Origin: Strigamia acuminata | Lineage: Eukaryota > Arthropoda > Chilopoda > Geophilomorpha > Linotaeniidae | DNA length: 64,000 nucleotides | Assembly: GCA_949358305.1 (NCBI GenBank) | Contig: OX442319.1 | Coordinates: forward strand, 3,348,001-3,412,000 | Direction: 5' to 3' | In this document: in pieces, positions 44,301 through 57,348 of the stretch | Layout of the letters: every line of letters starts with the position of its first letter | Numbering within the stretch: position 1 is the stretch's first letter | The notes under the pieces: model-generated | Told to the model about the DNA's origin: nothing | Database searches by the model: none | What the model saw: the letters and a program-made list of their open reading frames with translations, nothing else | Program-made: the position numbers and the translations under genes

Positions 44301-45860
44301 TCATCGATTCGTACGTGGATGGATTCGTAGACTCGGTTTTCAACGGGGTTCCAAACTCTGTATCCGCGTGTTCCGGTGGCGTAACCGACGAGATATCCTT
44401 CCCAGGCGCGTGGATCGAGTTTCTTGCGCCCTGGTGCGGTGTAATGTACCCAGCATTTGGATCCTACTTTACGAAGGTGTCGAAGAGACAATGCTCGTTG
44501 TCGCCAGAGAATATAAGGAACTTCATTCTTCAACCTCGAGTGTGGGCTGCGGTTTTTAATATACGCGAATGTAACCGCTAATTCGGCCCAAAGAGCATCT
44601 GGTAATCGAGTTTCGGAAATGAACGCTCGGACATTGTCGGCCATTGTCCTGTTAATCCTCTCGGCGACCCCATTCATCTGTGGCGATGACGGGTTTGTCC
44701 GTTGACCCTGCAAATAACGCAGAAATTCATTCGACATGAATTCGCCGCCCTGGTCTGTCCTGATCGCTTTAATGCGGGTGTTTTGAATACGCTCGACCCT
44801 GGCGACGAAGTCTTTAAATGTTGCGAAGACTTGTGACTTTTGCGTCAATGATAATGAAGATAAAACGTGCGCCGCCGAAAGATGCGATGGGTGCCGGACC
44901 CCAGACGTCCATGTGCAGGAGATCCAACGGTTTCGATGTGCAGGGGTGTGGATCCGGCTTGTGAGAAGCCCTTGTCGACTTTGCTAAACGACAGTCATTA
45001 CATAATAGCTCTTGTCGAACTTCTGCCGGTTCCATGCCATAGACTTGATCATTTGCTGCTAATAGCTTCATTGCATTCGTATGCAAGTGTCCGAGCCGGC
45101 TATGCCACAAACCAGTGGCATCTTTGACTGTGGTAGGGTTAGCAATTACCTTCTGTTTTGATTGAGAAGGATTGGTGGGAGGAGAAACGGTGGTAGCAGT
45201 AGGAATTGACTTGATGACGTCGACATAGGATGGGACGGGCGGATTGTTGTGGACCGGTGTAGGATTAGGCGGAGGAAGGGAGATCGGATTGGTTGTGGCA
45301 GGAATTTGTTTCGTAGTCTCAACTGGTGGCAATTCAATGCGAAAATCCGTAATCTCTTGCTGATTCCCTTTTCCTTTTCCTTTCTTCTGCTTCGGTATTT
45401 TAACAAAATCCTCTTCGGTCGTAAGAAATGTCTGTACCGGTGGAACTGTCGGTTGAATATTTGCGGAAACTGTCGTCGCAAATGTCGGAGTCGAACATAA
45501 TCCGTCCACATCATATAATCCGCCACGTTCCTTCGCACGGATAAGAGGGCTACTAATGTTTGATTGATATACGTGAACTTCACCGTTGAAAATGCGTTTT
45601 ATCGATCTTCGAAACTGAAATCAAGTTTGCCTCGAAATTCGGTCCGTAGAGAACGTTTGTTAAATTAACGGTGCATTCTGCATTGTCAATCTCTGCGAGT
45701 AGTCGAACTGTTCCTTTCCCGGTGACTTGGGACTTGCCCTGTCCCAATTCGATATCAAAAGGGATAATGTCCGTGAAATCAGTAAACCACGCACGACGCC
45801 ATTTGCAACCTTTTTCACATAGTTTTCGCTCGACATTTTGAGCTGTTTTGGTTTTTCCTC
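41301..45860 (-). pseudogene. Decayed copia element
   Basis: Minus strand, domains in copia order but broken by frameshifts and stops: protease/core remnant (about 45850-45600), integrase HHCC (WHSRLGHLH ... CNDC, about 45100-44930), DDE core (LHMDVWGPAP, RTDQGGEF, NGVAERINRT, 44930-44600), Ser/Pro-rich linker (43427-43044), RT (RARLVAQGLRQ, HLDVKCAYLYGEL, 42800-42450; YVDDIVLF near 42230) and RNase H (YTDASWASD, STMEAEFAL, NAKTRHILVRYH, 41770-41430). The C-terminal end of integrase is interrupted by about 0.6 kb of unrelated DNA (43440-44080). Gag is missing; the 8-bp satellite begins about 90 bp beyond. LTRs were not recognised. Confidence 0.85.
43440..44080. other. Unassigned insertion inside decayed copia
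   Basis: This stretch separates the integrase and linker parts of the copia remnant. It contains a 55-nt imperfect hairpin (43663-43717, arms around GCATGATGC/GCATCATGC) and a chain of small palindromes at 43912-44060 built on CACGTG- and CACACG-type words. No coding signal was seen. Confidence 0.4.
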
Positions 45861-45946
45861 TGCTACCAAACCTACAATTGGTAGCAGAGGATGGTTATAT
45901 CCTCTACACGCTTCATTTTCCACTAACTATCGCCGAAAATTCCGCG

Positions 45947-47097
45947 AATAACACAATAACAATAACACAATAACACAATAACACAATAACACAATAACAC
46001 AATAACACAATAACACAATAACACAATAACACAATAACACAATAACACAATAACACAATAACACAATAACACAATAACACAATAACACAATAACACAATA
46101 ACACAATAACACAATAACACAATAACACAATAACACAATAACACAATAACACAATAACACAATAACACAATAACACAATAACACAATAACACAATAACAC
46201 AATAACACAATAACACAATAACACAATAACACAATAACACAATAACACAATAACACAATAACACAATAACACAATAACACAATAACACAATAACACAATA
46301 ACACAATAACACAATAACACAATAACACAATAACACAATAACACAATAACACAATAACACAATAACACAATAACACAATAACACAATAACACAATAACAC
46401 AATAACACAATAACACAATAACACAATAACACAATAACACAATAACACAATAACACAATAACACAATAACACAATAACACAATAACACAATAACACAATA
46501 ACACAATAACACAATAACACAATAACACAATAACACAATAACACAATAACACAATAACACAATAACACAATAACACAATAACACAATAACACAATAACAC
46601 AATAACACAATAACACAATAACACAATAACACAATAACACAATAACACAATAACACAATAACACAATAACACAATAACACAATAACACAATAACACAATA
46701 ACACAATAACACAATAACACAATAACACAATAACACAATAACACAATAACACAATAACACAATAACACAATAACACAATAACACAATAACACAATAACAC
46801 AATAACACAATAACACAATAACACAATAACACAATAACACAATAACACAATAACACAATAACACAATAACACAATAACACAATAACACAATAACACAATA
46901 ACACAATAACACAATAACACAATAACACAATAACACAATAACACAATAACACAATAACACAATAACACAATAACACAATAACACAATAACACAATAACAC
47001 AATAACACAATAACACAATAACACAATAACACAATAACACAATAACACAATAACACAATAACACAATAACACAATAACACAATAACACAATAACACA
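45947..47097. repeat. 8-bp satellite (AACACAAT)n
   Basis: About 143 nearly perfect tandem copies of AACACAAT; the only irregularity seen is at the first units. Minus-strand frames translate as LLCYCVIV repeats and are not genes. Confidence 0.97.
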
Positions 47098-47180
47098 CCA
47101 AACAGACCAAACAGACCAAACAGACCAAAAATACTAAAAATACTAAAAATACCAAATAGACCAAATAGACCAAATAGACC
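47098..47180. repeat. Transitional repeat between two satellites
   Basis: Short runs of related words follow one another: ACCAAACAG (three copies), AAATACTAA (about three), then ACCAAATAG (three), before the 11-bp satellite starts. Each word resembles its neighbours. Confidence 0.7.
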
Positions 47181-50100
47181 ATTATTTTGGCATTTTTTTG
47201 GTATTTTTTTGGCATTATTTTGGTATTTTTTTGGTATTATTTTGGTATTTTTTTGGCATTATTTTGGCATTATTTTGGTATTTTTTTGGCATTATTTTGG
47301 TATTTTTTTGGCATTATTTTGGTATTTTTTTGGCATTATTTTGGTATTTTTTTGGTATTTTTTGGCATTATTTTGGTATTTTTTTGGCATTATTTAGGCA
47401 TTTTTTTGGCATTTTTTTGGCATTATTTTGGTATTTTTTTGGTATTTTTTTGGCATTATTTTGGCATTATTTTGGCATTTTTTTGGCATTATTTTGGTAT
47501 TTTTTTGGCATTATTTTGGTATTTTTTTGGCATTATTTTGGCATTTTTTTGGCATTATTTTGGCATTATTTTGGTATTTTTTTGGTATTTTTTTGGCATT
47601 TTTTTGGCATTATTTTGGTATTTTTTTGGCATTATTTTGGTATTTTTTTGGCATTATTTTGGTATTTTTTTGGCATTATTCTGGTATTTTTTTGGCGTTA
47701 TTCTGGTATTTTTTTGGTATTATTTTGGTATTTTTTTGGTATTATTTTGGTATTTTTTTGGCATTATTTTGGCATTATTTTGGTATTTTTTTGGCATTAT
47801 TTTGGCATTATTTTGGTATTTTTTTGGTATTTTTTTGGCATTTTTTTGGCATTATTTTGGTATTTTTTTGGCATTATTTTGGTATTTTTTTGGCATTATT
47901 TTGGTATTTTTTTGGCATTATTTTGGTATTTTTTTGGCATTATTTTGGCATTATTTTGGTATTTTTTTGGTATTTTTTTGGCATTTTTTTGGCATTATTC
48001 TGGTATTTTTTTGGCATTATTCTGGTATTTTTTTGGTATTATTTTGGTATTTTTTTGGTATTATTTTGGTATTTTTTTGGCATTATTTTGGTATTTTTTT
48101 GGCATTATTTTGGTATTTTTTTGGCATTATTTTGGTATTTTTTTGGCATTATTTTGGCATTATTTTGGTATTTTTTTGGTATTTTTTTGGCATTTTTTTG
48201 GCATTATTTTGGCATTTTTTTGGCATTATTTTGGCATTATTTTGGTATTTTTTTGGCATTTTTTGGCATTTTTTTGGCATTATTCTGGTATTTTTTTGGC
48301 ATTATTTTGGCATTTTTTTGGTATTATTTTGGCATTATTTTGGTATTTTTTTTGGTATTTTTTTGGTATTTTTTTGGTATTATTTTGGCATTATTTTGGT
48401 ATTATTTTGGTATTTTTTTGGCATTTTTTTGGTATTTTTTTGGTATTATTTTGGTATTATTTTGGTATTTTTTTGGTATTTTTTTGGCATTATTTTGGCA
48501 TTATTTTGGCATTATTTTGGTATTATTTTGGTATTTTTTTGGTATTATTTTGGTATTTTTTTGGTATTTTTTTGGCATTATTTTGGTATTTTTTTGGTAT
48601 TTTTTTGGCATTATTTTGGCATTATTTTGGCATTATTTTGGTATTATTTTGGTATTATTTTGGTATTATTTTGGTATTTTTTTGGTATTTTTTTGGCATT
48701 ATTTTGGTATTTTTTTGGTATTTTTTTGGCATTTTTTTGGCATTATTTTGGTATTTTTTTGGCATTATTTTGGTATTTTTTTGGCATTATTTTGGTATTT
48801 TTTTGGCATTATTTTGGCATTATTAATACCAAAAAATACCAAAAAAATACCAAAATAATACCAAAAAAATACCAAAATAATACCAAAATAATGCCAAAAT
48901 AATGCCAAAAAAATACCAAAAAAATACCAAAATAATGCCAAAATAATGCCAAAAAAATACCAAAAAAATACCAAAAAAATACCAAAATAATACCAAAATA
49001 ATACCAAAATAATACCAAAATAATGCCAAAATAATGCCAAAATAATGCCAAAAAAATACCAAAAAAATACCAAAATAATGCCAAAAAAATACCAAAAAAA
49101 TACCAAAATAATACCAAAAAAATACCAAAATAATACCAAAATAATGCCAAAATAATGCCAAAATAATGCCAAAAAAATACCAAAAAAATACCAAAATAAT
49201 ACCAAAATAATACCAAAAAAATACCAAAAAAATGCCAAAAAAATACCAAAATAATACCAAAATAATGCCAAAATAATACCAAAAAAATACCAAAAAAATA
49301 CCAAAAAAAATACCAAAATAATGCCAAAATAATACCAAAAAAATGCCAAAATAATGCCAAAAAAATACCAGAATAATGCCAAAAAAATGCCAAAAAATGC
49401 CAAAAAAATACCAAAATAATGCCAAAATAATGCCAAAAAAATGCCAAAATAATGCCAAAAAAATGCCAAAAAAATACCAAAAAAATACCAAAATAATGCC
49501 AAAATAATGCCAAAAAAATACCAAAATAATGCCAAAAAAATACCAAAATAATGCCAAAAAAATACCAAAATAATGCCAAAAAAATACCAAAATAATACCA
49601 AAAAAATACCAAAATAATACCAAAAAAATACCAGAATAATGCCAAAAAAATACCAGAATAATGCCAAAAAAATGCCAAAAAAATACCAAAAAAATACCAA
49701 AATAATGCCAAAATAATGCCAAAAAAATGCCAAAATAATGCCAAAAAAATACCAAAATAATGCCAAAAAAATACCAAAATAATGCCAAAAAAATACCAAA
49801 ATAATGCCAAAAAAATGCCAAAAAAATACCAAAAAAATACCAAAATAATGCCAAAATAATGCCAAAAAAATACCAAAATAATGCCAAAATAATGCCAAAA
49901 AAATGCCAAAATAATGCCAAAAAAATACCAAAATAATACCAAAATAATGCCAAAATAATACCAAAATAATGCCAAAATAATGCCAAAATAATGCCAAAAT
50001 AATGCCAAAATAATACCAAAATAATGCCAAAAAAATGCCAAAAAAATGCCAAAAAAATACCAAAAAAATACCAAAATAATACCAAAAAAATACCAAAAAA

Positions 50101-53100
50101 ATACCAAAAAAATGCCAAAAAAATACCAAAATAATACCAAAATAATGCCAAAATAATACCAAAAAAATACCAAAAAAATACCAAAAAAAATACCAAAATA
50201 ATGCCAAAATAATGCCAAAAAAATGCCAAAAAAATACCAAAAAAATACCAAAATAATGCCAAAAAAATGCCAAAAAAATGCCTAAATAATGCCAAAAAAA
50301 TACCAAAATAATGCCAAAAAATACCAAAAAAATACCAAAATAATACCAAAAAAATACCAAAAAAATACCAAAAAAATGCCAAAAAAATACCAAAATAATA
50401 CCAAAATAATGCCAAAATAATGCCAAAATAATGCCAAAATAATGCCAAAATAATGCCAAAAAAATGCCAAAAAAATACCAAAAAAATACCAAAATAATAC
50501 CAAAAAAATACCAAAAAAATACCAAAAAAATACCAAAAAAATGCCAAAATAATACCAAAAAAATACCAAAATAATACCAAAATAATGCCAAAATAATGCC
50601 AAAAAAATACCAAAATAATACCAAAATAATGCCAAAATAATACCAAAATAATGCCAAAATAATGCCAAAATAATGCCAAAATAATGCCAAAAAAATGCCA
50701 AAAAAATGCCAAAAAAATACCAAAAAAATACCAAAAAAATACCAAAAAAATACCAAAAAAATACCAAAAAAATACCAAAAAAATACCAAAAAAATACCAA
50801 AAAAATACCAAAAAAAATACCAAAATAATACCAAAAAAATACCAAAAAAATACCAAAATAATACCAAAAAAATACCAAAAAAATACCAAAATAATGCCAA
50901 AATAATATCAAAATAATACCAAAATAATACCAAAATAATGCCAAAATAATGCCAAAAAAATACCAAAAAAATACCAAAACAATGCCAAAATAATGCCAAA
51001 AAAATACCAAAATAATACCAAAATAATGCCAAAATAATACCAAAATAATGCCAAAATAATGCCAAAATAATGCCAAAATAATGCCAAAAAAATGCCAAAA
51101 TAATGCCAAAATAATGCCAAAATAATACCAAAATAATACCAAAATAATGCCAAAATAATACCAAAATAATGCCAAAAAAATACCAAAAAAATACCAAAAT
51201 AATACCAAAAAAATACCAAAAAAATACCAAAATAATACCAAAAAAATACCAAAATAATACCAAAAAAATACCAAAATAATACCAAAATAATACCAAAATA
51301 ATACCAAAAAAATACCAAAATAATACCAAAATAATACCAAAAAAATACCAAAAAAATGCCAAAAAAATACCAAAATAATACCAAAATAATGCCAAAATAA
51401 TACCAAAAAAATACCAAAAAAATACCAAAATAATACCAAAAAAATACCAAAATAATACCAAAAAAATACCAAAATAATACCAAAAAAATACCAAAAAAAT
51501 GCCAAAAAAATACCAAAATAATACCAAAATAATGCCAAAATAATGCCAAAATAATACCAAAATAATGCCAAAATAATACCAAAATAATGCCAAAAAAATA
51601 CCAAAAAAATACCAAAATAATACCAAAAAAATACCAAAATAATACCAAAAAAATACCAAAAAAATACCAAAATAATACCAAAAAAATACCAAAAAAATGC
51701 CAAAATAATGCCAAAATAATGCCAAAATAATGCCAAAATAATGCCAAAAAAATGCCAAAAAAATGCCAAAAAAATGCCAAAAAAATACCAAAAAAATACC
51801 AAAATAATACCAAAATAATACCAAAAAAATACCAAAAAAATACTAAAAAAATACCAAAAAAATGCCAAAATAATGCCAAAATAATGCCAAAATAATACCA
51901 AAAAATACCAAAATAATGCCAAAAAAATACCAAAATAATACCAAAAAAATACCAAAATAATACCAAAATAATGCCAAAATAATGCCAAAAAAATACCAAA
52001 AAAATGCCAAAAAAATACCAAAAAAATACCAAAATAATGCCAAAATAATGCCAAAAAAATACCAAAATAATACCAAAATAATGCCAAAATAATACCAAAA
52101 TAATGCCAAAATAATGCCAAAATAATGCCAAAATAATGCCAAAATAATGCCAAAAAAATGCCAAAAAAATGCCAAAAAAATGCCAAAAAAATACCAAAAT
52201 AATACCAAAATAATACCAAAAAAATACCAAAATAATACCAAAAAATACCAAAAAAATACCAAAATAATACCAAAATAATACCAAAATAATACCAAAAAAA
52301 TACCAAAAAAATACCAAAATAATACCAAAAAAATACCAAAAAAATGCCAAAAAAATACCAAAAAAATACCAAAATAATACCAAAAAAATACCAAAAAAAT
52401 ACCAAAATAATGCCAAAAAAATACCAAAAAAATACCAAAATAATACCAAAAAAATACCAAAATAATACCAAAATAATGCCAAAATAATGCCAAAATAATG
52501 CCAAAAAAATACCAAAAAAATACCAAAATAATGCCAAAAAAATACCAAAAAAATACCAAAATAATACCAAAAAAATACCAAAATAATACCAAAATAATGC
52601 CAAAATAATGCCAAAATAATGCCAAAAAAATACCAAAAAAATACCAAAATAATACCAAAAAAATACCAAAAAAATACCAAAAAAATGCCAAAAAAATACC
52701 AAAATAATACCAAAATAATGCCAAAATAATACCAAAAAAATACCAAAAAAATACCAAAAAAAATACCAAAATAATGCCAAAATAATACCAAAAAAATGCC
52801 AAAATAATGCCAAAAAAATACCAAAATAATACCAAAATAATGCCAAAATAATACCAAAAAAATACCAAAAAAATACCAAAATAATACCAAAAAAATACCA
52901 AAATAATACCAAAAAAATACCAAAATAATACCAAAAAAATACCAAAAAAATGCCAAAAAAATACCAAAATAATACCAAAATAATGCCAAAATAATGCCAA
53001 AATAATGCCAAAATAATGCCAAAATAATGCCAAAAAAATGCCAAAAAAATACCAAAAAAATACCAAAATAATACCAAAAAAATACCAAAAAAATACCAAA

Positions 53101-53705
53101 ATAATACCAAAAAAATACCAAAATAATACCAAAAAAATACGAAAATAATACCAAAATAATGCCAAAATAATGCCAAAAAAATACCAAAATAATACCAAAA
53201 TAATGCCAAAATAATACCAAAATAATGCCAAAATAATGCCAAAATAATGCCAAAATAATGCCAAAAAAATGCCAAAAAAATGCCAAAAAAATACCAAAAA
53301 AATACCAAAAAAATACCAAAAAAATACCAAAAAAATACCAAAAAAATACCAAAAAAATACCAAAAAAATACCAAAAAAATACCAAAAAAAATACCAAAAT
53401 AATACCAAAAAAATACCAAAAAAATACCAAAATAATACCAAAAAAATACCAAAAAAATACCAAAATAATACCAAAATAATACCAAAAAAATACCAAAAAA
53501 ATACCAAAATAATACCAAAAAAATACCAAAAAAATACCAAAATAATGCCAAAATAATATCAAAATAATACCAAAATAATACCAAAATAATACCAAAATAA
53601 TACCAAAATAATACCAAAATAATATCAAAATTTTTTCCAAAATAATACCAAAATAATACCAAAAAAATATCAAAATTTTTTCCAAAATAATATCAAAATA
53701 ATACC
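47181..53705. repeat. 11-bp satellite array 2 with orientation switch
   Basis: Units GGYATTWTTTT run on the plus strand to about 48826; from there to 53705 the complementary form is on the plus strand. Landmark variants mirror around 48828: an 8-T unit at 48342-48355 against 8 A at 49301-49314, a 6-T unit at 48255-48267 against 49389-49401, and two CTGG variants near 48000-48026 against 49630-49656. The central 270 bp or so is not mirrored. In the right part a block recurs with a 2574-bp offset (50684 and 53258; 234 units). The long frames (up to 1126 codons) are satellite translations. Confidence 0.95.
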
Positions 53706-54188
53706 ATGTCACGGGTGAGCTTTCCCAATTTTCGTTTTAATTCCTACTTTTATCCCATTCTTAATTTATGTACGCGACCTTGTCGCGATTCTATTTATTT
53801 TCATTTCTATTTTTGAACTTGTGACGACCGATCAGCTGATCGATTGATCAGCTGACCGATGTTAATAAATATCGCGACGTGTCGATATTCCGACACTTCG
53901 CGACCGACTACAGATTGGATCACAAGTCAATTATTATTTCGCATCTATTTTTCTAACCGCGCTCATTCTAACTTCCATCTTCTTATTCACTTGTTGGCAT
54001 TCGAAGCTCCCATTTGAGCAGTTGAATTAACCGGGACATTCAATTTATTTCGATATTATTACACGTTCGATATCTGGAATCGAGTCACCACATTTTCTCA
54101 ACGGAACAGGTCATTGTTTTTCATGAAAATTCCGCGAACCTGCGAACACGTGTTTCACGCACGTATAATTTGTAACGACATTGTTACA
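53706..54188 (+). repeat. LTR of a gypsy-type element
   Basis: Begins TGTCACGGGT directly after the satellite and ends CATTGTTACA. Four bases later TGGCGAGCTAGACAGGAT fits a primer-binding site; its complement resembles the 3' end of tRNA-Arg. Gag follows at 54295. No second LTR was found. Confidence 0.6.
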
Positions 54189-54294
54189 AACTTGGCGAGC
54201 TAGACAGGATTCCGCTATATCGAGGGAACCAACGAGATAGTTAGTATTTTCTCATATCATTAATTATTATAATTTTATTTCACGTTATTTCATC

Positions 54295-56480
54295 ATGGCG
54301 TCACCGTTAGGAGGCACGGGTATTTTTAATCCAACTCTCGATCCTTTTGATATTAACGAGTTGGAATTAATGGAACAAATGCGCGATAATAGAAAGCAAA
54401 AAAGCGCGACGACGGTTGTGAATGTTACAACTTCACCATTGGTGACATTTTCAACCGATATATTAACAACAGTCGCGAGTCCAATCAACACCATGGTGCA
54501 ACCAACTGTTGTAGTTACAACAGCGTCACGAGTGTCACCGACAGAGTCAGTCAGTAATTCGTCGACATTGCCAGTTGGGAATGGGGGACAAATAAATCCT
54601 CAAACATCCTTTTTTGCCGACTTGCGCACCGAATTTCAACAGTTTTTAAGGGATTGTAGGGAAAGCATTCTAACGCAACCCACTTCGCGTTCTCCCGGGT
54701 CCGTACATTCAGAGGGATATTCGGCTCCCCGTGGCCAACATAAAAGTGGGAGACAGACGTCGTCATTATATGCAGAGCCTTCCACGGGCAGGAATCGAGA
54801 AAAAGACGAGCCATGGCGTCGAAGTGCAACGATGAGCCGTCCACAAGCGGAAATAGATAGAACTCAAGGGATGCCACGGGATCAAGCTAAAAGTCCACCA
54901 TCACTTCAAAGTGCGCGCAACGATGAAGAGGTAATGTCATCAATTCTGTATTCAAAGATGAAATCCACCAAACCGGATCCAAAAACGAAGGGACAACTGT
55001 CGCTTCCGTCTTTGCCCGACACTGATCGTGAACAGACAGGTCGTCGCAAATGGAAAGTGGAAAAATGTCCCTATTTTGACCCGGATAAGGCAAGTTTTAA
55101 TTCAGTAAATTCATTTTTGGCAGAACTCTTTACGCACATGTGGCAAGTGGGGGCCCCCGAGCGCGAATATCTAAAGGCTTATGCCGCTTCTGCCCTAAAA
55201 GGCAGAGCGCTGGACTGGTGGACTGCCATGTCACCAAAACCCAAAACATGGAATACTTTTGAGTCACTTTTCCGTCAAGCATATTCAATGAATACGGCGG
55301 CAGCCAACGTTAAATTAAGTCAGCGTAAACAAAAACCTGGCGAGCGAACCACTGCATTTTTGAGTGAGGTATCCCATTACTTGGAAATTGCGGGATATAA
55401 AGTAGACTTTGACCGATACCAGTATCGGTATCGGCTATCGGCCGATATTTCGGTATTCACCGATATCGGATCCGATATTTTTTGGCGTGGCCGATACCGA
55501 TATTGCCACGTTTCTAAAACGTATCGTTTTAGACTAAAACGATACGTTTTTAGACTAAAACGATACGTTTTTAGACTAAAACGATACGTTTTTAGACCAA
55601 AACGATACGTTTTTAGACCAAAACGATACGTTTTTAAACTAAAACGATACGTTTTAGAAACTGCTTCAAAAACGTTTCTTAAACATAAAATAAATTAATA
55701 AACGCAATTTTAATTTTCTTTTTTTATTTTGGGAGGTGGGAGGGGGGGGTCGGACATTTTAATTTTAATATCGGCGCAGGTATCGGTATCGGCCGATATT
55801 CGGTTGCCGATTATCGGTATCGGCGATACTGCAAAATATCGATATCGGTCAAAGTCTAATATAAAGATAAAAATCTGCGTTGGGAAAAGGCTCAAAATAT
55901 GATGCAAACACAGGTAGTATTGTGTATGCGGTCATGGGGGGTAAATAGTCTCGAAAAAGCAATTAGAGTTGGAAATGATGTGGATAATAGATTGCAACTC
56001 GATTCGCTTCGCTCGCTCGAGTACCGACAAAGTGGAATTGTGGATCAAGCTATAATGCCCCTGCCTGAGGGATATACTGTCCCCACAATGCTGAAGCCCG
56101 TGGAAGAGACTAAGGTGGAGAAGCCCAAATTTTCTACTTTTTCTAGATCTGGACAGTTTTCGCGACAGCTTTCCAAGCAAATTGCTGCAGTTTTGCTGGC
56201 AATGGAAAATCAGCCGGAAGTTCCTCGACCCTACGGAGCTGATGAGGAGTCGGAAAGTAGTGGGTATGAGCCAGAAGAAGTAAGTAAGCAGGATGTGGCA
56301 GCTGCTGCAGTCAAGACGGAAACAAAGACGTCGCACGCGAAAAACGAAGTCAGAATCGCAACGACAAAACTTGAAGTCCCGTCCAATGTTTCTAAGGATC
56401 ACGTTTGCTCGACCCGTGTCACTACATACGACCCAACGCCATCACCACCACTGCAAAAAAAATTAGATTTTCGTTCATGA
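54295..56480 (+). pseudogene. gag: Retrotransposon gag interrupted by a hAT-like MITE
   Basis: The first part (54295-55402) encodes an N-terminal disordered region and a capsid-like segment (FNSVNSFLAELFTHMWQ, LKGRALDWWTAMSPKPKTW, FRQAYS, RKQKPGERTTAFLSEVSHYL). The second part (55867-56480) continues with LRWEKAQNMMQ, then RSWGVNSLEKAIRVGN and an acidic C-terminal region. Between them lies an insertion flanked by ATATAAAG; counting one copy of the target, the two parts are in the same frame. No zinc knuckle or pol is present downstream, so the element is a fragment. Confidence 0.75.
55403..55858. mobile_element. hAT-like MITE inside gag
   Basis: Begins TAGACTTTGACCGAT and ends GGTCAAAGTCTA, with an 8-bp duplication ATATAAAG at 55395-55402 and 55859-55866. 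The outer thirds are full of GATATCGG/CCGATATC words. The middle holds about six tandem AACGATACGTTTTTAGACT-type units (55515-55650). The 8-bp duplication and TAG ends fit the hAT superfamily. Confidence 0.85.
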
Positions 56481-56743
56481 AATATTTTGGAAATATAACT
56501 GAAATGCGATATTTCCAAACCCGAAAGTTATATATTCCAAATTGTACAAACTTCAAATTTCCAATGTTTTTCCAACACTGAATGCAACCGTTTCCACACT
56601 ACATTTCATAGCATGATATATTATATTTCCAAACAGTTAAACACATATTTCTCAACCTGTAAAGTTAAGATTTCCAAATGTGAAATATGAGTTTCCCATC
56701 AATAAATAACAACTTTCCAAATATAAAATTTGATATTTCTTTT
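56481..56743. repeat. TTTCCAAA-rich segment
   Basis: The word TTTCCAAA or close variants recurs roughly every 20-40 bp. The ends (GAAATATTTTGG and TTTGATATTTC) are weakly inverted. It may be a small MITE, but no target duplication was found. Confidence 0.35.
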
Positions 56744-56800
56744 TTAACCCTTCCAACCCTGAGATGGGTCATTTTGTGACCCCGTTTTAAAAAAATCATT
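56744..56800. repeat. TTAA-flanked 53-bp dispersed repeat, copy 2
   Basis: Identical over 53 bp to 18077-18129, with the same TTAA in front and the same end point. Confidence 0.7.
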
Positions 56801-56824
56801 CATGCACGCTGAATTCCGTAGCGA

Positions 56825-56938
56825 ATTCCGTAGCTTATCTCGGTTAGGTTGTTGTTAGTCTTAACAACGTCTTGTTTAAACCGATTATTGATCTATCTCA
56901 ATTGGCTAATAAATTAGCCTAAAAGTAGAATCGTCACA
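56825..56938 (+). repeat. 3' end of an LTR related to the 9.3-kb gypsy LTR
   Basis: Matches about 10778-10884 (CCGTAGCTTATCTCGGTTAGG to GTAGAATCGTCACA) with scattered differences. No primer site or internal region follows. Confidence 0.65.
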
Positions 56939-57348
56939 GCTTTAACGTTAGATGATGAAACGATGTGGGCGGTATTCAATGTGGTATTGTTTCATTCGGT
57001 TGTGTCTAGATGGCGACAGCGACCAAAGGCAGTTTGCGATTGGAAATTGTGGCGCCATCTTGTTTCTAAGTTGTAATGAATCAGGAGTTAAAATCCCTCT
57101 TAATTATGCTTTGGAAAGGACCGATTTATCGACCATGGAAGCGATGCAATACGGTATTGTTTCGTGCTACGCTGGGCCACGGACGGGCCACTGTAGTGGT
57201 AACAATAAACGTATAAGAATTAATAATAATAATTATATACCCGAAAAGACCGGAACCGCCATTCGATATCAAGCAGTAAACAAACGAGATTTGATACAAT
57301 TTTTGTTTAGTTTAGTCGATTAATTGATTTTGCGATAATCGTGTCTCA

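Noticed and set aside
45947-47097. CRISPR-like array
   Set aside because: Units are contiguous with no spacers and the genome is eukaryotic.
45913-47215. LLCYCVIV-repeat frames of about 390-430 codons
   Set aside because: They are an 8-bp satellite read in three frames.
48809-48840. Perfect palindrome at the satellite orientation switch
   Set aside because: The bases directly at the switch are only locally symmetric; units within about 140 bp on each side do not mirror. The mirrored arms begin further out.
47187-53712. Frames of up to 1126 codons in both orientations, and lysine-rich KKYQKNT frames
   Set aside because: Same satellite effect; the coding-like length follows from unit composition, not selection.
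56952-57323. 123-codon frame before NDUFS6
   Set aside because: No recognisable domain and it covers the region expected for the promoter and transposon remnants.
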